This document shows, piece by piece, positions 33,382 to 40,866 of a stretch of DNA of 64,000 nucleotides. The stretch spans positions 930,001 through 994,000 of the forward strand of contig NZ_PPSL01000002.1 of NCBI RefSeq assembly GCF_002954265.1. Reading direction: 5' to 3'. Source of the stretch: Flavipsychrobacter stenotrophus. GTDB taxonomy: Bacteria > Bacteroidota > Bacteroidia > Chitinophagales > Chitinophagaceae. Numbering within the stretch: the stretch's first letter is position 1; each line of letters opens with the position of its first letter. The translations under genes and the position numbers were made by a program. The notes under the pieces are model-generated. The model was not told where the DNA came from and ran no database searches. It saw only the letters and a list, made by a program, of their open reading frames with translations.

Positions 33382-34431
33382 CTAAATATTGTTGTCTGTT
33401 TGGTCTGAAACACCTTCGCGTTTGCGGTAGTTGGCTACAGCCGCATGGAGGCGGCCATTTATGCGTTTGCAAAGTGCGGGTGGCGAAAGCACCATAATGT
33501 CTTCCCCATGACCTAGCAGCTCTTTTTCCAACTCAAAGTTGGGAATTAGTTTCAGGTTGATAACTATGCCATCATCCCTTCTATCTACTACTTCCTGAGA
33601 ATGATGGAATGGCTTGGTCTCGACATAGGGAGCCGTTTTGGCATTGATGAATATCTTGATATTGGAGGGACGGTGTTTCCCGTTTACAGTAACGCCAATG
33701 ACATTTTTATAAAACTCATCGTGCTGTACCTTGTCATTTTCTATATAATATGGTTTATCAACTATTTTCAATTCCAATATTCTGTCCAAAGCAAGGTTAA
33801 GAAGAGCGCCTTCTTTTTCTTTAACCCCCACAGCAAACCACCTGTTCTTAAACTCCTTCAGCCACCACGCATGAAAAACAAAAGTGCTTGCTTCGCGGGC
33901 TTTAAAAGACTGGTAAGTAAGCGACATAGCTTTACTATTAATGATAGCCGTATAGATAGTTTCCAGATATTCCAGTCCTTTCAGCCTGTCGTTCTTTTCA
34001 AACTCTATTACAGAGCGGGTCTTATTCTTTGCCACATATACGTGATTTTCCAGCTTCTGTACCACATCATTAAGGCTGCTGAAGTGAGAGAACCCTTTGA
34101 ACTGTTTGAGGATATCTACTGCTTCATTCATCTGGGTAAGATCATGATCGCTTATAGGTATGTTGGTGATGCTGTACTCAGGATCTTCATAGGTATAGTA
34201 TTTACGATCTACCACAATGATGGGTGCGTTGTAGCCCAGCATATCGCTGCGCATCATTTGTATATCCGCCTGTATGGTGCGCCTGCTTATATCCTTGCCT
34301 GTGCCTTCGTATTCATAGAGCGCTTCTGATACGCTGTCCATTATAGATTCCAATGTCCATTTTCTTAGCCTGTTTTTCAGGCATTTGTCTATGGTCTTAT
34401 AGCGGATAAGGGCGTTCCTGTTAGGCGGCAT
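33382..34431 (-). CDS. WYL-domain transcriptional regulator
   Basis: The 349-residue protein has an N-terminal winged helix (about residues 5-75; RYKTIDKCL, ISRRTIQADIQMM) and a WYL domain (about 160-265) with LKEFKNRWFAVGV and ALDRILELKI, then a C-terminal extension (about 270-340). WYL domains bind nucleic acid or nucleotide ligands and turn regulators on or off; they control several defence and RNA-repair systems. It is divergent from the SPFH gene, with the structured RNA in between, and its start is 76 bases from an inverted repeat that may be its operator. Pentapeptide and MntR genes follow on the same strand. Confidence 0.9.
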   Translation of the reverse strand: MPPNRNALIRYKTIDKCLKNRLRKWTLESIMDSVSEALYEYEGTGKDISRRTIQADIQMMRSDMLGYNAPIIVVDRKYYTYEDPEYSITNIPISDHDLTQMNEAVDILKQFKGFSHFSSLNDVVQKLENHVYVAKNKTRSVIEFEKNDRLKGLEYLETIYTAIINSKAMSLTYQSFKAREASTFVFHAWWLKEFKNRWFAVGVKEKEGALLNLALDRILELKIVDKPYYIENDKVQHDEFYKNVIGVTVNGKHRPSNIKIFINAKTAPYVETKPFHHSQEVVDRRDDGIVINLKLIPNFELEKELLGHGEDIMVLSPPALCKRINGRLHAAVANYRKREGVSDQTDNNI

Positions 34432-34468
34432 GAAAAATATTTTTATAAAAATAGAAAATAAATTTTAC

Positions 34469-34522
34469 TGCGCAAGAAGGCTGCGCACTAGTGTTTCACT
34501 TTTGTATTGTCAATAACGACAA
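34469..34522. promoter_or_regulatory. Possible WYL operator region
   Basis: Two dyads lie upstream of the WYL gene: TGCGCA repeated at 34469-34474 and 34482-34487, and TTGTC-AATAAC-GACAA at 34507-34522. Between them CACTTTTG (34497-34504) is a one-mismatch -7 box on the plus strand that could start the RNA. This is inferred from position and symmetry only. Confidence 0.35.
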
Positions 34523-34563
34523 CGCAAAAAATGAAACAGCAATTACAACATCAGCAACTACAC

Positions 34564-34626
34564 GCAGGAACAAGGGTGAGCGGAAAACAAGATCAACAGA
34601 AGCGTCTTGTCATACCTTGTTCCTGC
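34564..34626 (+). ncRNA. Long hairpin in the structured RNA locus
   Basis: GCAGGAACAAGG (34564-34575) pairs perfectly over 12 bp with CCTTGTTCCTGC (34615-34626). Inside, ACAAGA and TCTTGT form a second 6-bp stem with a 12-base loop. The fold stands out from the surroundings. Confidence 0.6.
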
Positions 34627-34797
34627 CACTATAAAAGATTTACTGCAGTGTATCATCCACTCCGTTAAGAGCTTCCCGGGACGGGAAGGATAATAAGGAT
34701 ATATGGTTGTGCCATGGTGAGGGTTTCTGTATAGCCCCATAGTATGTGCCGCCGCTGGTTGCATATATACTGCCTGCATATACACCTGTTGTCATCA

Positions 34798-34866
34798 TTT
34801 GTGTGCAGAGGTTCGATTCCTCTCTCTGCTTTGCCGCAGTGTAGCTCAGTTGGTTAGAGTAACAAA
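34798..34866 (+). ncRNA. Circularly permuted tRNA-like element
   Basis: In order: anticodon-stem 3' strand TTTGT (34798-34802), a 4-base variable region, T arm AGAGG-TTCGATT-CCTCT (34807-34823), acceptor 3' strand CTCTGC(T) (34824-34830), linker TTGCC (34831-34835, overlapping the acceptor by one base in the strict reading), acceptor 5' strand (C)GCAGTG (34835-34841), T8 and A9, D arm GCTC-AGTTGGTTA-GAGT (34844-34860), A26, anticodon-stem 5' strand ACAAA (34862-34866). The anticodon-stem strands pair 5 of 5 (6 with the next base pair), the acceptor strands 5 of 6 with one U-U mismatch, and the D stem pairs with one G-U. G18-G19 and T54-T55-C56 for the D/T-loop contact are present. There is no anticodon loop and no CCA: the two ends open into the flanking RNA. 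It does not encode a normal tRNA. Confidence 0.72.
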
Positions 34867-35168
34867 TATGGCCTTACACGCCACTAGTCTCCAATCAGAT
34901 CAAGGTCTGAACCCCGTGGCCCTGACAAGCCACCGAAGCCGGCAGCTTCTAAAACTTGCCATCCGGGGAGGAGTACGTGCATTCCGGGCGCATTGGTCAA
35001 CATTGACTGATAACCTGCAGCATTCCCGAAAAGGCAGATACCGCAATATAGTAATTCAAAGGCTTACGGGCGGCTAGCAACAACAGCTTATCCTTTGTTA
35101 CACCAGTCTTAACTCTTTGAAGCATATATGGCTCAAGCCCCATCCGAATACCGCAGGTGCAAGGCGGC

Positions 35169-35187
35169 AACGGCTCCTCCGTTTTTT
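35169..35187 (+). terminator. Terminator at the end of the structured RNA locus
   Basis: AACGG-CTCCT-CCGTT followed by T (six in a row counting the stem end) is a short rho-independent terminator, 34 bases before the SPFH start codon. Confidence 0.6.
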
Positions 35188-35221
35188 AAATGATTAAATA
35201 ACCACACTAAAAAGATATTTT

Positions 35222-36325
35222 ATGATGTTTGCTAAAGTACCCGCCTATTATAAGGCATTGATCTTCAAAAACGGAAGATTTATTAAAATGATCGACGAAG
35301 GCACCTATTGGTTTTTGCCTGCTGACGAAGTAGTGCTGTATGATATGTCAAAGCCTTTTGTGGCAATAGATTCATTGAATGTATTGTTGGCTGATGAAGC
35401 ACTGGCAGAGGCGCTGTACATTGCCGATATTAAAACCAATGAATTGGGCTTTCTGTATGAGAACGGATTGTTCAAGCAGGTATTGCAGCCCGGCAGATAT
35501 GCCTGGTGGAAGGGTGTGCTGAACTATAATGTAGTCACCACCAGCACCCTTAATTTTGAGATCGGTGAGGACATCGACAGATCACTGGTAGCAAGGCTTG
35601 AACTGACCGGGTATGTAAGATATTATGCGGTAGAGTCTTATGAGAAGGGATTGCTGTATGTAGATGGTGTTTATAACAAAGAGTTGCCTTCGGGCATCTA
35701 CTACTTCTGGAAGAATGCTGCTGTGCTTACTGTATATAAGGTAGACACCAGGCAGCAGCAGGTGGAGATGAGCGGCCAGGAGATCCTGACAAAAGACAAA
35801 GCCAATATCAGGATCAACTTCGCCTTTCAGTATGTAGTGAACGATATTTTTGCCGCGGCGAAAAGCAAGGAGTACGAGAAGCAATTGTACATGTTGATGC
35901 AGCTGGCATTGAGATCGAACACTGCTATCTATACCCTTGATGAATTGCTGGACAAGAAAGAATCGATCTCGGCTGTTGTTATGGAAACCGTTGCTGCCAA
36001 TGCGCTGCAGCTAGGTGTTACGGTAAACGGATGCGGTATCAGGGACATTATCCTGCCCGGAGATGTAAAGGATATCATGAACCAGGTATTGATCGCCGAG
36101 AAGAAGGCGCAGGCCAATGTGATCATGAGAAGAGAGGAGACCAGCAGCACCAGGAGCTTGCTGAATACCGCTAAGCTGATGGAAGAAAACGAGATGCTGT
36201 ATAAGCTGAAGGAGATGGAGTATGTGGAGAAGATCGCCGATAAGATCAGTAATATTTCTGTAAGCGGTAGTGGTGATATTGTGGGGCAGCTGAAGCAGAT
36301 CTTCATTCCTGCCAAAAACAAATAA
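35222..36325 (+). CDS. SPFH/Band-7 domain protein (slipin-like) with three N-terminal repeats
   Basis: The 367-residue protein has no membrane anchor. Its N-terminal half holds three copies of a beta unit ending in an aromatic motif: ALIFKNGRFIKMIDEGTYWF (residues 12-31), GFLYENGLFKQVLQPGRYAW (77-96) and GLLYVDGVYNKELPSGIYYF (143-162). The SPFH domain follows (about 120-310; TKDKANIRINFAFQYVV, NALQLGVTVNGCGIRDIILPGDVKDIMNQVL), then a helical, Glu-rich coiled coil that would drive oligomerisation. SPFH modules of this kind have been proposed as scaffolds in bacterial RNA-repair systems with a tRNA-like RNA. Here the RNA candidate lies directly upstream, and a WYL regulator beyond it; no RtcB ligase is present in the window. 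Confidence 0.88.
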   Translation: MMFAKVPAYYKALIFKNGRFIKMIDEGTYWFLPADEVVLYDMSKPFVAIDSLNVLLADEALAEALYIADIKTNELGFLYENGLFKQVLQPGRYAWWKGVLNYNVVTTSTLNFEIGEDIDRSLVARLELTGYVRYYAVESYEKGLLYVDGVYNKELPSGIYYFWKNAAVLTVYKVDTRQQQVEMSGQEILTKDKANIRINFAFQYVVNDIFAAAKSKEYEKQLYMLMQLALRSNTAIYTLDELLDKKESISAVVMETVAANALQLGVTVNGCGIRDIILPGDVKDIMNQVLIAEKKAQANVIMRREETSSTRSLLNTAKLMEENEMLYKLKEMEYVEKIADKISNISVSGSGDIVGQLKQIFIPAKNK

Positions 36326-36339
36326 GCAGATAAACAGAA

Positions 36340-36364
36340 TGGCCGGCACATGTGCTGCCGGCCA
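36340..36364. terminator. Hairpin between convergent SPFH and receptor genes
   Basis: TGGCCGGCA (36340-36348) and TGCCGGCCA (36356-36364) form a 9-bp GC-rich stem with a 7-base loop. T-runs are weak on both sides. It probably stops transcription in both directions. Confidence 0.6.
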
Positions 36365-36384
36365 CCTGTTATTGAGGATAGGGT

Positions 36385-38832
36385 TTATCCTTTTACACGA
36401 TTTTTCTCCGCATCAGCCCCGGTCTCATTGTGGCGCGCGGTGTTGTTGAATGCTTTACCAAATTTGTAACTGAGTGCTATAGTGCCGTTGCGCGAGTCTG
36501 ATCTGTTGATCCAGTTGGCGGTGGCTTGTGTGAGATTGCCTATTTTTCCGTAATTTACTTGTGAGCGGAGGATATCATTAATGCCTACCCTAATAGAAAA
36601 TGCGTCTGATATTTTTTTCCTGACAACCAGATTGATCACACCAATTCTTTGCATAATAAACTGTGCATCGTTTATGCTACTGCGGTAGTTGCCGTAAATC
36701 TCTCCCTCCCAGCCCTTGGCGGGTTTTACGCGTATACTACCGGCTATAAACCAATAGTTGCCGCCGGTGCTTAATGTGCCATTGTAGAAGTTGCTTTTCG
36801 ACTGAAGGTTACTCACCTCTGAGTACACATGCAGGTTAAGCCATTTAGTCGGGTCGAAGTCGCCATCTACAGATAAGGTAATAAATGTCTTGGTGCCTAT
36901 ATTACCCGAGCGGCTGTAGTAGATGCCGTTTACTATTTCAATTGTTTCATTTACATCATCTACTGTAGTGCTGTATGACAGGGACGTGGTTATCTTATTT
37001 TTGTAAGTGTGCGATAGTGCTATGTTGTGATTGAATGATGGCTTAAGAAACGGGTTGCCCACATAGTAAGTAAACTTATCCATAGGGTTGATAAAAGGGT
37101 TCAGGTCTTCGTAGTAAGGTCTGTTGATTCGGCGGCCATAATTAATGCCCAGCTGGTTGTTGGATAAGGTGTCGAATTTGTACGAAAAATAGACAGTAGG
37201 AAACAGGCTGTTGTAGTTACGGGTAAATGCAGAGTCGGGCTTCTGGGGATTGCCCAGCTGGTGGCCATCTGTAGTAGTATTTTCAAACCGCAATCCTGCC
37301 TGCATAGATAGTTTGCCCGCTTCATGGCTCATGTTGATGTAGGCCGCGTTGATATTTTCTTTGTAGATAAACTGGTTGCTCTTATTGTAATCGGGACTGG
37401 TGATGTTGTTGATAGTGTTATTATACTCCGCCTTATTGTCTGTAGCGGTATAGCTCGTTTTTAAACCCGATGAGAATTTCCATTGATGGGCCAGTGGCAA
37501 GGCATAGTCTGTTTTCAGTGCATAGATGTTTATCCTGTTGGGCAGTTGTCCTGTTAGCAAGTCTTTAGATCTTTCTACTCCATTTGCACTATACCCTGTG
37601 TTATAGAATGCCTGATCCCTGTTAGTATTATAGACCAGATAATCTGCATCAGCGGTGATCTCATGTCCGCTTTTGTTGAACTGGGTTTTGTAGTTCAGAT
37701 TAATGCCCAGGTTGTTTGACTTGCCGTAGTCATTATTCTGTGAAATAATGGTAGAGTCGGGCTGGCGGCCAAGATCGAGCAGGTAGCTGTTGTTATCATT
37801 TATACTCTTCCACTTTGCGGCCATTCCATTCATAGTAACGCCTATTATCGTTTTATCAGTCAGGCTATAGTCGGCCCCTGCATTTATAGATCCGCCATCA
37901 TTGTGGCGCCAGAAATAGCTTTTCTGGTTGAAGTAAGACATGGGGTTGTTGCCGCCATCCAGGTATGTTCTGTTCAGGTCAAGGTCGGTATAGTTTTCTC
38001 CGGTATTAAATCCGGCATTGAGAAACGCGCTTACTTTATTGTTCCGGTAGTTAAGATTAAGGTTATTGTTATATCGCGTGAGATGGCCCTGATTAAGGCT
38101 TGCATTGATACCCCCATTAAAGCCCTTAACTCCTTTTCTTTTTATTTTGATGTTGATGATGCCTCCATTACCGGCCGCATCATAGTTAGCAGGAGGGTTG
38201 GTCATCAGCTCTATCTGGTCGATGGCTGATGCCGGTAGTGTTTTAAGGTAGTTAGCCAGTTCTGTGCCCGACAGATAGGTAGGCTTATCGTTCACGAACA
38301 CAGTAACGCCTTGCTTGCCTCTCAGGCGTATATCACCATCCTGGTTTACCTGCACGCCGGGGCAACGCTCAAGCGCGTCCAGTGCGCTACTGCTGGCGGC
38401 CGATAGCATCGCATCAACATTAACAACGGTTCTATCCGCCTTTTGTACTACAAGCGATTTCCTGGCAGTTACTTCTACTTCTTTTAATCCGGTAGGTAAA
38501 AGAGAGAGTTTTATAAGCGGTACTTTTTTGTTGGGCGATTCATTGCTTAGAGTAATCAATTCATTCTGCCATGGCCTATATCCCTGTGCTGATATTGAAA
38601 CGTAATAGCGGCCATTACTCAGCTGGTCAAGAATAAAGTTTCCCACAGAGTCGGTGTATGTGCCTTTTACAACTGCAGAGTCGGGTAGCATATGCAGCAC
38701 AACTATAGCCATATCAACAGGATGCCCTGCACTATCCTGCACCTTACCCGATATTGAATAGTTCTCTGCACTGGCGTAAGTAATGGCAAAGCAACAGCAG
38801 ATGGTCAGTATGACCAGTAATTTTTTAAGCAT
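36385..38832 (-). CDS. TonB-dependent-receptor-like outer membrane beta-barrel protein
   Basis: An 815-residue relative of the receptor at 2921-5587. It has a signal peptide (about residues 1-22), a carboxypeptidase-regulatory-like domain (about 24-105), a plug (about 125-235; LRGKQGVTVFVNDKPTYLSG, ASAIDQIELMTNPPANYDA) and a barrel with repeated aromatic strands. The last strand is GTIALSYKFGKAF, followed by about 20 polar residues. It is 125 bases downstream of the BlaI-M56 pair on the same strand, so its expression may depend on that sensor. No SusD homologue is adjacent. Substrate unknown. Confidence 0.88.
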   Translation of the reverse strand: MLKKLLVILTICCCFAITYASAENYSISGKVQDSAGHPVDMAIVVLHMLPDSAVVKGTYTDSVGNFILDQLSNGRYYVSISAQGYRPWQNELITLSNESPNKKVPLIKLSLLPTGLKEVEVTARKSLVVQKADRTVVNVDAMLSAASSSALDALERCPGVQVNQDGDIRLRGKQGVTVFVNDKPTYLSGTELANYLKTLPASAIDQIELMTNPPANYDAAGNGGIINIKIKRKGVKGFNGGINASLNQGHLTRYNNNLNLNYRNNKVSAFLNAGFNTGENYTDLDLNRTYLDGGNNPMSYFNQKSYFWRHNDGGSINAGADYSLTDKTIIGVTMNGMAAKWKSINDNNSYLLDLGRQPDSTIISQNNDYGKSNNLGINLNYKTQFNKSGHEITADADYLVYNTNRDQAFYNTGYSANGVERSKDLLTGQLPNRINIYALKTDYALPLAHQWKFSSGLKTSYTATDNKAEYNNTINNITSPDYNKSNQFIYKENINAAYINMSHEAGKLSMQAGLRFENTTTDGHQLGNPQKPDSAFTRNYNSLFPTVYFSYKFDTLSNNQLGINYGRRINRPYYEDLNPFINPMDKFTYYVGNPFLKPSFNHNIALSHTYKNKITTSLSYSTTVDDVNETIEIVNGIYYSRSGNIGTKTFITLSVDGDFDPTKWLNLHVYSEVSNLQSKSNFYNGTLSTGGNYWFIAGSIRVKPAKGWEGEIYGNYRSSINDAQFIMQRIGVINLVVRKKISDAFSIRVGINDILRSQVNYGKIGNLTQATANWINRSDSRNGTIALSYKFGKAFNNTARHNETGADAEKNRVKG

Positions 38833-38957
38833 ACAATATGTTTATGGTGGTGGGTTCTTTAATTATTTGTGCGGGTGTTAATGTTGCTGCCGGTAACTTT
38901 AGATGTGGCGTGGTAGCATACGGCACGACCGTTGTATTTCAGGTATTTGTTGAAATA

Positions 38958-40301
38958 TTATTTGTGTATTGCAATTGGCTGTGTTATGCTGTTCACTACC
39001 AGTTTATGTTCATCTAATTCGTACGACGTATTCACTGTACTAGATATAATTCTGTCGGTCCTTAACTCCTCATTCATCTTATCGCCGTCCGCTTCAGAAA
39101 ATGCTTCTTTTTCAGTTGCCGGAACTGCCAAGGCTACCGGTGCTACTTCCAATGCTGTTTGGTCGTTAGCATGTGCTATAGGTTCTGCCTCATTACTGCA
39201 TTTGCTATTATCTGCGGCTACCGGCATATCTATAGTTTCAATTTCCTTCTTCATTTCAGGGGTCTCGATCCTTATGCGGGTAGTGTGTTTCCCAAGGCCA
39301 TCAGGTAAGGAAAAAGCCAGTGCGAGGGCTAGTGTTGCAATGGCCAGCAATGCCAGGAATAGTCTTCCCGCAGTGTTCTTTTTGTTTTGGCCTATCAGTC
39401 TTTTTACACGTTGTGTAAGGTCATTCTTATTTCCCGCAAATGCCAGGGCGCAACTATTATATACGCCCAACTGGTATTCACGGCACGCTACTAACGCGCT
39501 TAAATAGTCTTGAATGCTTACGTTGGCAGCCATGGCTATATCATCACAGCAGTTTTCTCTTTCTTTACGTATAAGCTGGTTGAGCCATAATACCGCAGGG
39601 TTAAAGAAAAAGAGTACCTCCATTACTGTCTGAAACAGGTTAACGAGGTAGTCCTTACGCCTTATATGCGCCAGTTCATGGCAGATGATCGCTTCTACTT
39701 CAGCTGCTGGCAGATGATTGATAAGCCCTACAGGCAACAGTATCAAAGGCTTCAGATAGCCAATGACCATAGGCGCATTAGCCAGCCCCGATTGCAGTAT
39801 ATTCACCTTCCTGTCTATACCTAATTGACCCGATAGCGCTACAACCTTTTCCTCCCACCATTTACCTGCCACGAACACCTCTTTCCTCCGCATATAGGTG
39901 AGTCTGTAAAGCCCGGCGGTCATCTGCAATGTCTTAGCAATAACTATGGCTAACCATATCCACGCTATGTATGACGCATATTGAATAAGGGCAGTTACAA
40001 ATGGAATGCCTGTGAGTGAAAAAAGCATGGTATGTGATAAAGGGTTAGCCGCTGGTACCGGCGTGCCACTTTCGGCTACACATTGCGCACCGGCAGTGAG
40101 TAGATGGCTTACGCCTGCAAGTATGACTATGGCCATAACTACTGCAAACAGAAATAAACATGCAGTTAGCAAAATATACCTGAATTGCGGTTTGCTGTTT
40201 CTTGTGACAAGAAGCACCATAGCGGTTGTAGCAGCTAACAGCAGACCTAGCCAAAGTGATTGCAATAACGAAGTAAAAATAATGGTTGCCATGGTGTGCA
40301 A
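38958..40301 (-). CDS. M56-family membrane metalloprotease, BlaR1/MecR1-like sensor
   Basis: A 447-residue protein with four N-terminal membrane helices (about residues 8-30, 38-60, 90-125) and the peptidase motif HELAHIRRKDYLVN at about residue 212, followed by ERENCCDDIA with the third zinc ligand region. A further helix (about 317-335) leads to a C-terminal periplasmic or surface region of about 110 residues that does not resemble a penicillin-binding domain; it is acidic and variable. In BlaR1 systems, signal outside leads to cleavage of the BlaI repressor. Here blaI ends 9 bases before this gene, a classic operon pair. Confidence 0.9.
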   Translation of the reverse strand: MHTMATIIFTSLLQSLWLGLLLAATTAMVLLVTRNSKPQFRYILLTACLFLFAVVMAIVILAGVSHLLTAGAQCVAESGTPVPAANPLSHTMLFSLTGIPFVTALIQYASYIAWIWLAIVIAKTLQMTAGLYRLTYMRRKEVFVAGKWWEEKVVALSGQLGIDRKVNILQSGLANAPMVIGYLKPLILLPVGLINHLPAAEVEAIICHELAHIRRKDYLVNLFQTVMEVLFFFNPAVLWLNQLIRKERENCCDDIAMAANVSIQDYLSALVACREYQLGVYNSCALAFAGNKNDLTQRVKRLIGQNKKNTAGRLFLALLAIATLALALAFSLPDGLGKHTTRIRIETPEMKKEIETIDMPVAADNSKCSNEAEPIAHANDQTALEVAPVALAVPATEKEAFSEADGDKMNEELRTDRIISSTVNTSYELDEHKLVVNSITQPIAIHK

Positions 40302-40310
40302 TTTTGAAGG

Positions 40311-40709
40311 TTATTTACTCTTGTCCAGTTTATTCAGCATTTCCCTTATTTCCTTTATCTCTTCTTTAGATGCCTGCTTGTTACCCAGTAACTGCATCAC
40401 CAGGCTGGATGCCGATCCTTTGTACAGTGTGTCTACAAACTTCGTTAGCAGGTGACCCTTTGTTTTTTGTTCCGCCTCTACGGGTATGTATATATGCTTC
40501 ATCTGGCTTTCATCGCGCTTCAGTATGCCTTTCTCTGCCATTATCTGCATTTGCTTCAGTGTAGATGTATAGTTTACTTCCCTTTGTTCGTTCAGCTTAT
40601 CATTTACCAGGCGAACGGTTGACGGGCCATATTCCCACAGCACCTGCAGTATTTCCAGCTCTGCTTTTGTAGGTTCGGGTACGTTCATATCTTCTTGCTT
40701 GCCTTTCAT
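40311..40709 (-). CDS. BlaI/MecI/CopY-family repressor
   Basis: The 132-residue protein has the winged helix of the family: PTKAELEILQVLWEYGPSTV (about residues 12-31), TSTLKQMQIMAEKGILKRD (about 54-72), and a dimerisation tail with KGHLLTKFVDTLYKGSASSLVMQLL. It should repress its own operon until the membrane protease encoded next destroys it. It probably binds upstream at about 40733-40745, where GTAC-GTTGT-GTAC is symmetric. Confidence 0.93.
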   Translation of the reverse strand: MKGKQEDMNVPEPTKAELEILQVLWEYGPSTVRLVNDKLNEQREVNYTSTLKQMQIMAEKGILKRDESQMKHIYIPVEAEQKTKGHLLTKFVDTLYKGSASSLVMQLLGNKQASKEEIKEIREMLNKLDKSK

Positions 40710-40732
40710 AAATTAAAGGTAGGATATATTTC

Positions 40733-40745
40733 GTACGTTGTGTAC
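40733..40745. promoter_or_regulatory. Candidate BlaI operator
   Basis: GTACGTTGTGTAC is a 4+4 inverted repeat 24 bases before the blaI-like start codon. BlaI/MecI operators contain TACA/TGTA dyads, and this is a fair match. A second palindrome, GTTGTGCACAAC (40775-40786), lies 30 bases further upstream. Confidence 0.35.
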
Positions 40746-40787
40746 TCTAGGTTTTATTTTTATTTTATTTAACAGTTGTGCACAACA

Positions 40788-40812
40788 AAGCCGGACAGTT
40801 TATATCCGGCTT
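40788..40812 (-). terminator. Terminator of the luciferase-like oxidoreductase gene
   Basis: AAGCCGGA (40788-40795) and TCCGGCTT (40805-40812) form an 8-bp stem with a 9-base loop, followed on the minus strand by TGTTG. It lies about 50 bases past the stop at 40859. Confidence 0.5.
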
Positions 40813-40833
40813 GTAATTGCATTTACTGTTGTA

Positions 40834-40866
40834 AGATGTGACAACTTTTGAAAAGTTGTCACATCT
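40834..40866. repeat. 33-bp perfect palindrome overlapping a stop codon
   Basis: AGATGTGACAACTTTT (40834-40849) is the exact reverse complement of AAAAGTTGTCACATCT (40851-40866), with one central G. It covers the stop codon and last two codons of the oxidoreductase gene. Confidence 0.85.

Larger units (their letters stand above)
34523..35187 (+). ncRNA. Structured RNA locus between WYL and SPFH genes (limits approximate)
   Basis: No convincing gene fits this stretch; the open frames across it (a Gln-rich 45-codon frame from 34531 and longer ones on both strands) look accidental. The sequence is rich in pairing elements: a 12-bp stem (34564-34626), CTTCCC / GGGAAG (34672-34688), the permuted tRNA fold (34798-34866), GTCAA / TTGAC (about 34998-35009), and a terminator (35169-35187) 34 bases before the SPFH start. 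The plus strand is assigned from the tRNA halves and the terminator. The 5' end is a guess. Confidence 0.55.

Noticed and set aside
34531-34668. A 45-codon Gln-rich plus-strand frame (MKQQLQHQQL...)
   Set aside because: It overlaps the 12-bp stem, which would constrain any protein, and has no recognisable pattern. Possible but unsupported.
34558-34785. A 75-codon minus-strand frame
   Set aside because: It covers the long hairpin, is compositionally odd and has no start context. Treated as accidental.
34801-34870. Two ordinary tRNA genes in tandem, both decayed
   Set aside because: The two halves pair with each other across the order (anticodon stem 5 of 5, acceptor 5 of 6), which independent remnants would not be expected to do.
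34799-35077. A 92-codon open frame across the tRNA-like element
   Set aside because: It crosses a clear tRNA fold and a terminator-bounded RNA, has no family and no hydrophobic or domain pattern. Treated as accidental.
34798-35187. A two-piece or permuted tmRNA
   Set aside because: There is no tag-peptide frame, no GGGGCTG/CAGCTCC-type acceptor and no G3-U70 alanine identity pair or CCA end.
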